Assembly (NCBI GenBank): GCA_022822665.1
Contig: JAJEAR010000030.1
Coordinates: 1-64,000 of the forward strand
Reading direction: 5' to 3'
Origin: Alphaproteobacteria bacterium
GTDB lineage: Bacteria > Pseudomonadota > Alphaproteobacteria > Thalassobaculales > Thalassobaculaceae
Length of the DNA: 64,000 nt
Positions 8,885 to 17,972 of this stretch are shown one piece after another (position 1 is the stretch's first letter; every line of letters begins with the position of its first letter). Below the pieces are notes generated by a model, which was not told where the DNA came from, searched no databases, and saw only the letters and a program-made list of their open reading frames with translations. Made by a program: the position numbers and the translations under genes.

Positions 8885-11086
8885 TCAGCCTCCCTGCATG
8901 TACCGCGGCAACCACGCCTCGTGCAGCGAGCGCAACACGTCAACCGGTATGGGGCTATCGCTATCGGGTGTCAACAGCCCGTCATCGGTGGTCCGGCCGA
9001 TCACCGCCGCAGACACTCGTGCCGATCGGGCACGAACGAGAACCTCCCCGGGCCCGGGTGTTGCCAGCAGATAGCGGCCCTGGTCCTCGCCGAACAGGAA
9101 GGAATGCAGCGGCAGACCGGTACCGTTGCCCAGTTCGGCTCCGATCCCGTCCGACGCGATCAGCATCTCGGCAACCGCCACGACGAGGCCGCCGTCGGAC
9201 AGATCATGGCACGCCGTGACCAGGCCATCGGCAATCAGGGCTCGAACGAGGTCGCCGTTCGCCCGTTCCGAGGCGAGGTCGACCGGTGGCGGCGCTCCGT
9301 CTTCGCGCCCGATGACCTCTCGCAGGTAGAGGGACTGCCCGAGCCAGCCGGTGGTCTCCCCGACCAGGACAAGGGCCTCTCCGGCGCTCGCAATCCGCAG
9401 CGCGGCGCGGCGCGAGATATCGTCGAGCAGGCCGACGCCGCCGATCACCGGGGTGGGCAGGATCGCCTCGCCGTCGGTTTCGTTGTAAAGCGAGACATTG
9501 CCCGAGACCACCGGGAAGCCGAGTTCTCCCGCGGCCCTGCGCATGCCGGCGATGCAGCCCACGAGCTGGCCCATGATCTCCGGGCGTTCGGGATTACCGA
9601 AATTCAGGTTGTTGGTGATCGCAAGCGGCCGCGCGCCGGTTGCGGTGATGTTGCGCCAGGCCTCCGCCACGGCCTGGGCTCCTCCGGTCTCCGGATGGGC
9701 GGCACAGTAGCGCGGCGTACAGTCGACCGTCAGCGCCAGTGCCCGCGCGGTGTCGCGCACCCGGACCACCGCGGCGTCGCCGCCGGGTTCGCCCAGGGTG
9801 TCGTTCATCACCATCCAGTCATACTGTTCCCAGATCCACCGCCGGCTTGCGAGATCGGGTGAGGCGATCAGGGTCTCGAGCGCCTGCCTGGTCGAGGACG
9901 GCGGCGGCGCGTCAACATCAAGTGGGCCTGGCATCGGAGTCGCGGTCCAGGGCCGGTCGTACTCGGGAGCCTGGTCGACCATCGGATCGATCGGAATGTC
10001 CGCCTCGACGCGTCCGTTCCTGCTGACAGTGAGCCGCCCGGTGGTGGTAAGCGCGCCGATGACCGCGAAATCGAGCTCCCAGCGCCGGAAGATCTCGCGT
10101 GCCGTCCGCTCGGCCTCGGGCCTGATCACCATGAGCATGCGTTCCTGGCTTTCCGACAGCATCAGCTCGTAGGCGGTCATGGCCTCCTCGCGCACGGGAA
10201 CCGCGTCGAGATCGAGCGCCATTCCGAGCCCGCCCTTGCCGGCCATCTCCACCGAGGACGAGGTCAGACCGGCAGCGCCCATATCCTGGATCGCGATGAT
10301 GGCGTCCTCGGCCATCAGCTCGAGACATGCCTCCAGCAGCAGTTTCTCCACGAACGGGTCGCCGACCTGGACCGTCGGCCGGCGCGCCTCCGCTTCCTCG
10401 GAAAACTCGGCCGACGCCATGGTGGCCCCGTGGATGCCGTCGCGCCCGGTCCGGGCGCCCACATAGATCACCGGGTTGCCGGGGCCGTGCGCCGCCGACC
10501 GGAAGATCCGGTCGGTCCTGGCGAGCCCGACGGTCATGGCGTTGACCAGGATGTTGCCGTTGTACGCGGGGTGGAAGTTGACCTCTCCGGCCACCGTGGG
10601 CACGCCGACGCAGTTGCCGTAGCCGCCGATCCCGGAGACGACACCCGAGACGAGATGGCGGGTCCTGGGGTGATCCGGATCGCCGAAGCGGAGCGCGTTC
10701 AGGTTGGCGATCGGGCGCGCGCCCATGGTGAACACGTCGCGCATGATGCCGCCGACGCCGGTTGCGGCGCCCTGTTTCGGCTCGATGAAGCTCGGATGAT
10801 TGTGGCTCTCGATCTTGAACACGGCAGCGAGACCGTCACCGATGTCCACCACGCCGGCGTTCTCACCCGGCCCCTGGATCACATGCGGCGCCTCGCTCGG
10901 CAGCGTGCGCAGCCAGCGGCGTGAAGACTTGTAGGAACAGTGTTCCGACCACATGGCCGAGAAGATGCCGAGCTCGGTCAGCGTGGGTTTCCGGCCCAGG
11001 ATCTCCGGGATCCGCCGGTACTCCTGCGCCGACAAACCGTGTTCGGCCGCGAGTTCCTCGGTGATGACCGTTTCCTGTTCCCTCAC
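8885..11086 (-). CDS. purL: Phosphoribosylformylglycinamidine synthase subunit II
   Basis: A 733-aa small-type PurL, the ATP-dependent synthetase subunit that converts FGAR to FGAM in purine biosynthesis. The conserved [14 protein letters not shown] stretch is close to the N-terminus, the [20 protein letters not shown] block follows, and the ATP-binding glycine-rich segments of AIRS/GARS-type domains occur in both halves. The start is GTG at 11086, overlapping the purQ stop codon as GTGA, which points to translational coupling. No purS, the third subunit of the small-PurL complex, is present next to purQ, so it should lie elsewhere, often beside purC. Confidence 0.97.
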   Translation of the reverse strand: MREQETVITEELAAEHGLSAQEYRRIPEILGRKPTLTELGIFSAMWSEHCSYKSSRRWLRTLPSEAPHVIQGPGENAGVVDIGDGLAAVFKIESHNHPSFIEPKQGAATGVGGIMRDVFTMGARPIANLNALRFGDPDHPRTRHLVSGVVSGIGGYGNCVGVPTVAGEVNFHPAYNGNILVNAMTVGLARTDRIFRSAAHGPGNPVIYVGARTGRDGIHGATMASAEFSEEAEARRPTVQVGDPFVEKLLLEACLELMAEDAIIAIQDMGAAGLTSSSVEMAGKGGLGMALDLDAVPVREEAMTAYELMLSESQERMLMVIRPEAERTAREIFRRWELDFAVIGALTTTGRLTVSRNGRVEADIPIDPMVDQAPEYDRPWTATPMPGPLDVDAPPPSSTRQALETLIASPDLASRRWIWEQYDWMVMNDTLGEPGGDAAVVRVRDTARALALTVDCTPRYCAAHPETGGAQAVAEAWRNITATGARPLAITNNLNFGNPERPEIMGQLVGCIAGMRRAAGELGFPVVSGNVSLYNETDGEAILPTPVIGGVGLLDDISRRAALRIASAGEALVLVGETTGWLGQSLYLREVIGREDGAPPPVDLASERANGDLVRALIADGLVTACHDLSDGGLVVAVAEMLIASDGIGAELGNGTGLPLHSFLFGEDQGRYLLATPGPGEVLVRARSARVSAAVIGRTTDDGLLTPDSDSPIPVDVLRSLHEAWLPRYMQGG

Positions 11087-11751
11087 CGGAACAGCCCTGC
11101 CAGGGAACGGAACAGCACCAGTCCGTCCTCGCCGCCGGTCTCCCTGTCGATCGCGTTCTCCGGGTGCGGCATCAGGCCCAGAACGGTGCGCTCCGGATTC
11201 AGGATCCCGGCTATCCGTCGCACCGATCCGTTGGCCAGGGTCGGATCGGCGTAGCGCAGGGCGACCAGGTCTTCGCCCTCGAGCCGGTCCAGGGTCGCTT
11301 CGTCGGCGTGGAAGTTCCCGTCGTTGTTGGCAACGGGCAGGGTGATCGTGCGCACGGCGCCGTAGCCCGCCGTGAACGGCGATGAGGTGGTGGCGACATC
11401 GAGCGCGACCGTGCGGCAGGTGAAGGCGAGGCCCGCGTTGCGCATCAGTGCGCCGGGCAGCAGCCCGACCTCGGTCAGAACCTGGAAGCCGTTGCAGACC
11501 CCTAGCACCATGACGCCGCGCCGCGCCTGTTCGACCACCGCGCGCATGACCGGGGCCCGGGCCGCCATTGCACCGGCCCGCAGGTAGTCCCCGTAGGCAA
11601 ATCCACCCGGCAGCACGATCAGGTCCGTCGGCGGCAGGTCGGTCTCGTGGTGTCTCACCAGTCTGGGGGCATGTGGCGATACCTGCCGGATCGCCATCGT
11701 CATGTCACGGGAGCGGTTGGTCCCCGGAAAGAGGATGATAACGGACCTCAT
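11083..11751 (-). CDS. purQ: Phosphoribosylformylglycinamidine synthase subunit I (glutaminase)
   Basis: A 222-aa class I glutamine amidotransferase that supplies ammonia to PurL. The nucleophilic cysteine is in [11 protein letters not shown], and the catalytic His-Glu pair is in [10 protein letters not shown] near the C-terminus. The N-terminal [14 protein letters not shown] is typical of PurQ. It overlaps purL by four bases and lies 39 bases downstream of an alpha/beta hydrolase gene. The absence of purS immediately upstream is unusual compared with the common purS-purQ-purL order but is known in alphaproteobacteria. Confidence 0.97.
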   Translation of the reverse strand: MRSVIILFPGTNRSRDMTMAIRQVSPHAPRLVRHHETDLPPTDLIVLPGGFAYGDYLRAGAMAARAPVMRAVVEQARRGVMVLGVCNGFQVLTEVGLLPGALMRNAGLAFTCRTVALDVATTSSPFTAGYGAVRTITLPVANNDGNFHADEATLDRLEGEDLVALRYADPTLANGSVRRIAGILNPERTVLGLMPHPENAIDRETGGEDGLVLFRSLAGLFR

Positions 11752-11790
11752 GCGCCGGTTCCGATCCTGTTGCGGCGCGGGGCCTTCGGT

Positions 11791-12456
11791 TCAGGACGCC
11801 GGCGGGCGGGCATATTCCGGCGGCAGGCGCGAATCGAGGTAGGTATCAACGGCGCTGATCATCTGGGGAACGTGCTCGGAGAAGAAATGGTCGGCGCCGG
11901 GAATGAGCGTGTGCTCGATGACGATTCCCCTCTGGGTCGACAGCTTGTCCACGAGCTTTCGGACCGAGTCGGGCGGAACCAGGTGGTCTGCCGCGCCCTG
12001 CAGCATCAGTCCGGACGCCGGGCAGGGGGCGAGGAAGCTGAAGTCGAAGGTGTTGGCGGGAGGAGCGATCGACAGGAAACCCGAGACCTCCGGGCGCCGC
12101 ATGAGCAGCTGCATGCCGATCCAGGCCCCGAACGAGAATCCGCCGACCCAGAAATACGGTGCGTTCGACTGGGTCTGCTGCAGCCAGTCGAGTGCGGAGG
12201 CGGCATCGCTGAGTTCTCCCTCGCCTCTGTCGAAGGCTCCCTGCGACCTGCCGACGCCGCGGAAGTTGAAACGCAGGGTCGCGAACCCGCGCGCGACAAA
12301 GCTCTGGTAGAGCGCGTAGACCACCTTGTTGTTCATGGTGCCGCCGAGCTCGGGGAGCGGATGCAGCACCAGGGCCCCGGGTGCATGATCGTCGTGGCCG
12401 GGCATGAAGCGTCCTTCCAGCCGGCCGTCGGGACCGTTGATGATCACTTCGGGCAT
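11791..12456 (-). CDS. Alpha/beta hydrolase of the dienelactone/YcfP-like type
   Basis: A 221-aa cytoplasmic alpha/beta hydrolase. The nucleophile elbow is GFSFGAWIG, with Ser in G-F-S-F-G. An oxyanion-type strand LHPLPELGGTMNN, the acid in the AADHLVPP segment and the terminal histidine in PGADHFF complete the triad. The start at 12456 (MPEVIINGPDGRLEG) is where similarity begins; the longer upstream frame runs into the divergent cysteine desulfurase. It appears to be the first gene of the minus-strand run ending with the DUF3592-like gene. Substrate is unknown. Confidence 0.85.
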   Translation of the reverse strand: MPEVIINGPDGRLEGRFMPGHDDHAPGALVLHPLPELGGTMNNKVVYALYQSFVARGFATLRFNFRGVGRSQGAFDRGEGELSDAASALDWLQQTQSNAPYFWVGGFSFGAWIGMQLLMRRPEVSGFLSIAPPANTFDFSFLAPCPASGLMLQGAADHLVPPDSVRKLVDKLSTQRGIVIEHTLIPGADHFFSEHVPQMISAVDTYLDSRLPPEYARPPAS

Positions 12457-12576
12457 CGGTGCGGTCCCCGTGTAACGCTCGGATTGACGGTAGGATACCG
12501 GCGCGACTATTGCATCGGCAACGCGGTGCAGCAATCGTTGTGTTCCCGGCAGCGGGGTTGCGGGAGGCTTCGGGCC

Positions 12577-13713
12577 GTGAGTGTCTATCTCGACTTCAAC
12601 GCGACGACACCACTGCGCCCCGAAGCACGCGCCGCCATGCTCGAGGTCATGTCGCGAACCGGGAATGCCTCCTCCGTGCACCGGCCGGGGCGCGATGCGC
12701 GCCGGTGCCTAGAGGCCGCGCGCCGCGATATCGCCGCCGCGCTCGGGGCCGTGCCGGAGAACCTCGTCTTCACCAGTGGCGGTACCGAAGCGGACATCAT
12801 GGCCCTGCGTGGCTGCGGCCGACGGCGCGTTCTCGCCTCCGCCATCGAGCACCCCGCGGTGCTCGAGGCGGTTGCCGGCGTTGAGCGGATACCGGTGCTC
12901 GGGACCGGTCAGGTCGATCTCGAGGCGCTTGACGTGATGCTTGCGCGACCGGGACCCGCCGCGCTCGTCTCGGTCATGTGGGCCAACAACGAGACCGGCG
13001 TCATCCAGCCACTGGACGAGGTGGTGGCCCGTGCCCGCCGGCGGGACGCGCTCGTGCACTCGGACGCGATCCAGGCCGCGGGCAGGGAACTGGTCGACTT
13101 TGCCTCGAGCGGTCTCGACATGATGTCGGTCTCCGCCCACAAGCTCGGCGGACCGCCCGGCACCGGAGCCCTGCTGGTCTCCGACCGGGTGCGACTCGAC
13201 CCGGTGGTGACCGGTGGCGGACAGGAGAGGGGACGGCGCTCGGGCACCGAGAACCTGCCTGGCATCGCCGGCTTTGCCGCCGCGCTCGGAGCCGCACTGC
13301 GTGATCCGGGCGAAGGAGAAAGGGTTCGCCGTTTGCGTGACCTGCTCGAGGACCGGATTGGGGAAGCGGCACCCGGGGCCCGGATCCTCGGACGGGACGC
13401 GCCCCGGCTCGGCAATACCAGTTGCATCGTTATGCCCGGGGTCGCGGCGGAAACCCAGGTCATGGCCCTGGACCTCGCCGGCGTCGCGGTCAGTGCCGGG
13501 TCGGCCTGTTCGTCCGGCAAGGTCGAGGCGAGCCACGTGATTGCCGCAATGCGCCCTGGCAACGACGATGCGCGCTGCGCAATCCGGGTGAGCCTCGGCT
13601 GGACCACCGGGCGGCAGGATGTCGAGCGGCTGGTCGACGCATGGCTCGCACTGTACAACCGGGCCGCATCCGGAACCGGGACCAGTGGAGCAGCCGCATC
13701 ATGCCCCGCGTGA
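12577..13713 (+). CDS. Cysteine desulfurase (IscS/NifS family)
   Basis: A 378-aa PLP enzyme that takes sulfur from cysteine. The sequence opens with YLDFNATTPLRPEARAAM, and the PLP lysine is in SVSAHKLGGPPGTGAL. The persulfide cysteine is in the loop SAGSACSSGK near residue 310. The start is GTG at 12577 behind CGGGAGG; the longer frame upstream is non-coding extension. It overlaps the following ferredoxin gene by 13 bases. No iscU, iscA or hscA is adjacent, so it is an isolated desulfurase-ferredoxin pair. Its 378 residues are close to the usual length for class I/NifS-like enzymes. Confidence 0.93.
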   Translation: MSVYLDFNATTPLRPEARAAMLEVMSRTGNASSVHRPGRDARRCLEAARRDIAAALGAVPENLVFTSGGTEADIMALRGCGRRRVLASAIEHPAVLEAVAGVERIPVLGTGQVDLEALDVMLARPGPAALVSVMWANNETGVIQPLDEVVARARRRDALVHSDAIQAAGRELVDFASSGLDMMSVSAHKLGGPPGTGALLVSDRVRLDPVVTGGGQERGRRSGTENLPGIAGFAAALGAALRDPGEGERVRRLRDLLEDRIGEAAPGARILGRDAPRLGNTSCIVMPGVAAETQVMALDLAGVAVSAGSACSSGKVEASHVIAAMRPGNDDARCAIRVSLGWTTGRQDVERLVDAWLALYNRAASGTGTSGAAASCPA

Positions 13714-14024
13714 CCCTCATCCACCGTGACGGCCGGCACCATGACCTGGATGTGCCCGCAGGCTGGACCTTTCTCGATGTGGCGCGTGTTCATGACATCG
13801 ACATCGAGGGGGCATGCGAGGGGAACATGGCCTGTGCAACCTGCCATGTCGTGGTCATGCCCCCCTGGTACGACCTGCTGCCGGAGCCGGGAGACGAGGA
13901 GGAAGACATGCTGGACATGGCCCAGGGCCTGACAGAGACCTCCCGGCTCGGCTGCCAGATCACGCTCACCGACACGCTCGACGGGATGGTGGTGCGGTTG
14001 CCCGACAGCGGCGAGAACCGGTAG
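13701..14024 (+). CDS. 2Fe-2S ferredoxin, ISC/adrenodoxin type
   Basis: A 107-aa soluble ferredoxin of the vertebrate/ISC type. The first three cluster cysteines are in GACEGNMACATCHVVV (C-x5-C-x2-C spacing) and the fourth is in SRLGCQITLT. The tract PPWYDLLPEPGDEEEDMLD is typical of Fdx proteins in iron-sulfur biogenesis. ATG at 13701 lies inside the end of the cysteine desulfurase frame, so the two are probably translated together. The likely role is electron donor in cluster assembly next to the desulfurase. Confidence 0.93.
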   Translation: MPRVTLIHRDGRHHDLDVPAGWTFLDVARVHDIDIEGACEGNMACATCHVVVMPPWYDLLPEPGDEEEDMLDMAQGLTETSRLGCQITLTDTLDGMVVRLPDSGENR

Positions 14025-14043
14025 CGCCGGGCAGCCGGCGGCT

Positions 14044-15021
14044 TCAGCGTAGTCCGGTGAGCAGGGGCATCACCTCGCCAGCGAACCGTTCGAGCTGTTC
14101 CAGGCGCCGTTCGTACGGCCCGACCAGGTCGACGATGACATGGCGGACGCCGGCATCGTGAAACGCACCGATGACCTCGGCCACGTCCGCGGCCGATCCG
14201 AGTGCGCCGTACCGGTCCGCCGCCCGGCGGAAGTCCATGCCGTAGCGCTTGGAAAGCGAGGCTGCCGCCACGTCGAGGGCCTTCTCGCGGGTGTCGTCGA
14301 CCCGGGTGAACAGCAGGTGTCCGGTCCCGAAGGCCTCGATCGTGCGCCCGGCCTCGTCTGCCGACCGGGCGATGCTGGCGAGAGCGCTCCGGTACATCTG
14401 CGGCGTGACCACGTAGGACACGTAGCCGTCTGCGAGCCGCCCCATGCGGCGAAAGGCCGCCTCCTGGCGGCCGCCGAACCAGATCGGTGGCCCCCCGGCC
14501 TGGCGCGGCGGCGGACGCATCAGCACGTTGGAGAACCGGAAGAACCGGCCCTTGTAGCTGGCGGGCTCGCCGGTCCACAGCGTGCGCAACACCTCGACGC
14601 TCTCGCCGAGGCGCGCGCCGCGTTCACCGATCGGCACCCCGGCCACCTCGTATTCCTTCGGGAACTCTCCGCCGATCCCGACGCCGAAGATGAACCGGCC
14701 CTCGCTCAGGTGATCAAGCGTCTTGACCTGTTTGGCGACCGGGCCGGGATGACGCAGCGGCAGGAGGTAGACCGAGGTTCCGAGCAGCAGGCGACGGCTG
14801 GCGACGGCCGCCTGCGCGAGAAGCTGGAACGGGTCGAGGAACGGCAACGGCATCGAGAGGTGGTCCCCGACCCAGAGCGAATCGAACCCGGTCCGGTCGA
14901 CCGCCTGTACGAAAGTGACAAGGTCTTCGATCCGGGGTTCCCACGGACCCGACAGCTCGTCGGGTTCACGGTGAATTGTCATCATTCCGAGCCTGAGCCG
15001 GCTGGCGAGTGGGAGTGTCAT
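14044..15021 (-). CDS. LLM class flavin-dependent oxidoreductase
   Basis: A 325-aa luciferase-like monooxygenase (bacterial luciferase/F420 reductase superfamily) with a TIM-barrel fold. It shows FDSLWVGDHLSMPLPFLDPF near residues 45-65, GRFIFGVGIGGEFPKEYEVAGV in the middle and GGPPIWFGGRQEAAFRRMGR thereafter, all characteristic. The start at 15021 follows GAGGTG. It is convergent with the ferredoxin gene and divergent from tenA. Whether FMN or F420 is used, and the substrate, cannot be deduced. Confidence 0.88.
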   Translation of the reverse strand: MTLPLASRLRLGMMTIHREPDELSGPWEPRIEDLVTFVQAVDRTGFDSLWVGDHLSMPLPFLDPFQLLAQAAVASRRLLLGTSVYLLPLRHPGPVAKQVKTLDHLSEGRFIFGVGIGGEFPKEYEVAGVPIGERGARLGESVEVLRTLWTGEPASYKGRFFRFSNVLMRPPPRQAGGPPIWFGGRQEAAFRRMGRLADGYVSYVVTPQMYRSALASIARSADEAGRTIEAFGTGHLLFTRVDDTREKALDVAAASLSKRYGMDFRRAADRYGALGSAADVAEVIGAFHDAGVRHVIVDLVGPYERRLEQLERFAGEVMPLLTGLR

Positions 15022-15196
15022 GTCACCTCGACCTGTTGAGTGTCCTGCCACGCGTCATGGCCTCCGTCCGCGGAGACCATGGTACAATGTTCCAGGCGGT
15101 GCCACAGGCGCCTGCATGTCGGCGGGCCGGGGCGCGGGTCGCAATTCGCGTCCGGTGCGGCTAGAGTGCCGGCCTTTCGCGAAAGGGCAAGGCGCC

Positions 15197-15904
15197 ATGT
15201 CGCAGGAACTCGTGCCTACCGACAGCCTCATGGGACGGCTCTGTGCGGCCTGCCCGCGGGAATGGGCCGACTACATCGGCCATCCCTTCGTGCGCGGGCT
15301 CGCGGACGGCTCCCTGCCGGCGGCGGCGTTCCGGCACTACCTTGCCCAGGACTACCTGTTCCTGATCCACTTCGCGCGGGCGTGGGGGCTGGCGGTCTAC
15401 AAGTCGGAAACCCTTGAGGACATGCGCGCCGCCGCCGGGGCGGTCTCGGCCATCATCGATGTCGAGATGGGCCTGCATGTCAGCTATTGCGCCGACTGGG
15501 GTCTCGACGAGGCCGCGATGCAGGCCGTCGACGAGGATCCCGCGTGCGTCGCCTATACCCGTTTCGTGCTCGAGACGGGCATGGCCGGCGACCTGCTCGA
15601 CCTGCTCACCGCGCTCTCGCCGTGCACGGTCGGCTACGGAGTGATCGGCCGGTCGCTCGCCGCGGACCCGGCGACCCGGCGGGATGCAAACCCCTACCTC
15701 TCGTGGATCGAGATGTATTCGGGAGACGAGTACCTCGACCTGGTGCGCGCGTCGGTCGCCCAGCTCGACCGGGTGGCGGAGCAGCGCGGCGGTCATGCCC
15801 GGCTACCCGGGCTCGCCGCCACCTTCCGTTCGGCGACGGTCCTCGAATCCGGTTTCTGGCAGATGGGACTTGATGCAGCCGGTCGCGGGCAGGCGGCACG
15901 GTGA
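15197..15904 (+). CDS. tenA: TenA family protein (thiaminase II / aminopyrimidine aminohydrolase)
   Basis: A 235-aa all-helical TenA-type protein, which in thiamin salvage hydrolyses amino-HMP or thiamin. Conserved positions are visible: Asp52 in YLAQDYLFL, Cys143 in ALSPCTVGYG and the aromatic site around IEMYSGDEY. The C-terminal glutamate is in LESGFWQMG. ATG at 15197 follows AAGGCGCC. The stop overlaps the start of mnmA. No thiamin riboswitch or other thi gene is adjacent, so the thiamin role rests on family membership. Confidence 0.88.
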   Translation: MSQELVPTDSLMGRLCAACPREWADYIGHPFVRGLADGSLPAAAFRHYLAQDYLFLIHFARAWGLAVYKSETLEDMRAAAGAVSAIIDVEMGLHVSYCADWGLDEAAMQAVDEDPACVAYTRFVLETGMAGDLLDLLTALSPCTVGYGVIGRSLAADPATRRDANPYLSWIEMYSGDEYLDLVRASVAQLDRVAEQRGGHARLPGLAATFRSATVLESGFWQMGLDAAGRGQAAR

Positions 15905-17103
15905 TGCACGGGCTTGATCTCGACTCGCCGCCGCACGCCACCCGCGTGGTCGTCGCCATGTCGGGCGGTGTGGATTCATCGGTAACCGCCGCCCTGGTCG
16001 CCGAGGCGGGCTACGACGTCGTGGGCGTGACGCTGCAGCTCTATGACCATGGCGCCGCGGTTCGCCGGCCGGGAGCCTGCTGCGCCGGACAGGATATCCA
16101 CGACGCGCGCGACGTTGCCGAACGGATCGGTATCCCGCATTACGTTCTCAACTACGAGAACAGGTTCCGCCAGTCGGTGATCGACGGATTTGCCGACAGC
16201 TACCTGCGAGGCGAGACACCGATCCCGTGCGTCAGCTGCAACCAGACCGTGAAGTTCCGCGACCTGCTGGCAACGGCGCAGGATCTTGGCGCGGCGGCGC
16301 TGTGCACCGGGCACTACGTGCAGCGGGTTGCCGGTTCGGATGGCGTGAGGATGCGGATGGCGGCGGACCGGTCCCGCGACCAGAGCTACTTCCTGTTCGC
16401 AACGACACGCGCCCAGCTCGAGTTCCTGCGGTTCCCGTTGGGGGCGATGGAGAAACGGGAGACCAGGGAGCACGCCCGACGGTTTGGCCTGGCAATCGCG
16501 GCAAAGCCCGACAGCCAGGATATCTGTTTCGTGCCGAACGGCCGTTACGCCGACGTGGTGCGCCGGCTGCGGCCCGGATCCGTGACACCGGGCGAGATCG
16601 TGCATGTCGACGGGACGGTTCTCGGGACCCACGACGGCGTGATCGACTACACGGTCGGGCAGAGAAGGGGGCTTGGCATCGGTGGCCGGAGGTCGGGTGC
16701 CGGACAGAGCGAACCGCTCTACGTGGTGCGGATCGAGCCCGAGACACACCGTGTCGTGGTCGGACCCCGCGCCGCCCTGGCCTGTCACGAGGTTGCGCTT
16801 GATGCGGTCAACTGGCTCGATCCCCGGCCACCGGATCGCGCGGGGATGCGCTGCCTGGTCCGGTTCAGGTCAACCCAGGAACCGGTCCGGGCCGAGGTTC
16901 GGTCCACACCTGGCGGCGGCGGCCATGTCCGCTTCCCGGTTCCGCAGTATGGCGTCTCCCCGGGACAGGCGCTGGTGTGTTACCGCGACGACGGCACGGT
17001 ACTGGGCGGCGGATGGATCCGGGTACGCCGGGACCGGGTGCGGGCCGGTCCCGGCGGGCTACCCGGCCGCACGGCCCCGCTGGACGCCGGTCTGGTCAGT
17101 TGA
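15904..17103 (+). CDS. mnmA: tRNA-specific 2-thiouridylase MnmA
   Basis: A 399-aa ATP-dependent enzyme that thiolates U34 in tRNA for Lys, Glu and Gln. The PP-loop motif SGGVDSS is at residues 20-26. The two catalytic cysteines are in PCVSCNQTVKF and SQDICFVPN. The C-terminal beta-barrel that binds the acceptor stem contains YTVGQRRGLGIGG. The start overlaps the tenA stop as TGATG, and a GTG at 15901 (GTGA overlap) is an alternative one codon upstream. The stop codon at 17101-17103 lies inside the -35 element of the next promoter. Confidence 0.96.
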   Translation: MHGLDLDSPPHATRVVVAMSGGVDSSVTAALVAEAGYDVVGVTLQLYDHGAAVRRPGACCAGQDIHDARDVAERIGIPHYVLNYENRFRQSVIDGFADSYLRGETPIPCVSCNQTVKFRDLLATAQDLGAAALCTGHYVQRVAGSDGVRMRMAADRSRDQSYFLFATTRAQLEFLRFPLGAMEKRETREHARRFGLAIAAKPDSQDICFVPNGRYADVVRRLRPGSVTPGEIVHVDGTVLGTHDGVIDYTVGQRRGLGIGGRRSGAGQSEPLYVVRIEPETHRVVVGPRAALACHEVALDAVNWLDPRPPDRAGMRCLVRFRSTQEPVRAEVRSTPGGGGHVRFPVPQYGVSPGQALVCYRDDGTVLGGGWIRVRRDRVRAGPGGLPGRTAPLDAGLVS

Positions 17104-17129
17104 CAATCGCCGCGTTCTCTCCCTATACC
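17100..17129 (+). promoter_or_regulatory. Candidate sigma-70 promoter for tRNA-Met
   Basis: TTGACA at 17100-17105 and TATACC at 17124-17129, with an 18-base spacer. The predicted start is about 7-8 bases after the -10 element and a few bases before the mature tRNA 5' end at 17144, as expected for a tRNA promoter. The -35 element contains the mnmA stop codon. Confidence 0.6.
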
Positions 17130-17143
17130 CGCCCGTTCGACGG

Positions 17144-17220
17144 GGCGGAGTAGCTCAGCTGGTTAGAGCAGCGGAATCATAATCCGCGTGTCGGGGGTTC
17201 GAGTCCCTCCTCCGCTACCA
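17144..17220 (+). tRNA. tRNA-Met (CAT), elongator
   Basis: A complete 77-base cloverleaf. The acceptor stem GGCGGAG pairs with CTCCGCT (one G-U at the end), followed by TA, a D-arm GCTC/GAGC, an anticodon stem GCGGA/TCCGC enclosing the loop ATCATAA with anticodon CAT, a T-arm with GGTTCGAGT, discriminator A and an encoded CCA. The body matches alphaproteobacterial elongator tRNA-Met. It lacks the unpaired first base of an initiator and is unlike the lysidine-modified tRNA-Ile2. Confidence 0.93.
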
Positions 17221-17286
17221 GTCCCGTCCCCCTTGCGCGCATGCCCGCGGGAACACCCCGGCACCCATGCTCGAGCGGAGATCCTG

Positions 17287-17892
17287 ATGAAGGTCTACCA
17301 TGCGCCCAATTCCCGTTCGGTCAGGATCCTCTGGCTGCTCGAGGAACTCGCCATTCCCCATGAGGTCGTCGACTTCAAGCTCGGCGAGAAGGCGATGCGC
17401 GACGTGCCATACCTCAAGGTGCACCCGATGGGCCGGGTGCCGGCGCTGGAAGACGGCGACGTCATCCTGTTCGAGTCCGGAGCCATCGTCGAGTACCTGC
17501 TTGCCCGCCACGGCAACGGGCGCATGGTTCCCGCCCAGGACTCTCCAGAGTTCCCGGTGTACCTGCAGTGGCTGCACTACGCCGAAGGCATGATCATGCC
17601 GCAGGTCAACATCATCGTGGTCGAAACCGTGTTCCTGCCGCCGGAACGCCGCAACCAGACCAATGTCGACCGGGCGACACGCCTGCTGACCCGGATGCTG
17701 GCCGCGGTCGATACGGGCCTCGAGGGGCGCGAGTATCTCGCGGGCGACTTCTCGGGCGCCGACATCATGACCGGGCATGCCTGCTACGCTGCCAGCAGGT
17801 TCGGCGCCGACATGACCTCGTTCCCGCGGGTGGCCGCCTATGTCGAACGGCTGAGTGCCCGACCCGCATTCCAGCGTGCGCTTGCCCGCTGA
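17287..17892 (+). CDS. Glutathione S-transferase family protein
   Basis: A 201-aa GST-like protein. The N-terminal thioredoxin-like domain starts MKVYHAPNSRSVRILWLLEE, with a Ser-rich active-site loop (NSRSVR), and it includes the cis-Pro segment GRVPALEDGDVILFESGAI and the glutathione contact Glu-Ser. The C-terminal helical domain carries the N-capping segment LAGDFSGADIMTGH. The start at 17287 follows GCGGAG. It lies 66 bases after the tRNA gene and may be co-transcribed with it. Substrate is unknown. Confidence 0.9.
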   Translation: MKVYHAPNSRSVRILWLLEELAIPHEVVDFKLGEKAMRDVPYLKVHPMGRVPALEDGDVILFESGAIVEYLLARHGNGRMVPAQDSPEFPVYLQWLHYAEGMIMPQVNIIVVETVFLPPERRNQTNVDRATRLLTRMLAAVDTGLEGREYLAGDFSGADIMTGHACYAASRFGADMTSFPRVAAYVERLSARPAFQRALAR

Positions 17893-17899
17893 GTCCATC

Positions 17900-17913
17900 G
17901 TCGTGATCACGAC
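17900..17913. repeat. Perfect 14-bp palindrome
   Basis: GTCGTGATCACGAC is its own reverse complement. It lies in the 80-base gap between the glutathione transferase stop and the EamA start and is a plausible repressor operator. No adjacent regulator gene is present to name the factor. Confidence 0.45.
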
Positions 17914-17937
17914 CACCCCGGCGTCGGGGACGCAGTA

Positions 17938-17961
17938 GGAAGCCCGCAGGGCCGGGCTTCC
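17938..17961 (+). promoter_or_regulatory. Hairpin ahead of the EamA gene
   Basis: Perfect 9-bp stem GGAAGCCCG / CGGGCTTCC with a six-base loop, 11 bases before the EamA start codon. There is no T run, so it is not a standard intrinsic terminator. It could attenuate read-through from the tRNA/GST unit or influence access to the GGGAAGGG ribosome binding site that follows directly. Confidence 0.5.
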
Positions 17962-17972
17962 GGGAAGGGCGC

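Noticed and set aside
17144-17220. tRNA gene as an integration site
   Set aside because: No repeat of the tRNA 3' end was found by eye within the flanks, and the genes on both sides look like normal chromosomal genes.
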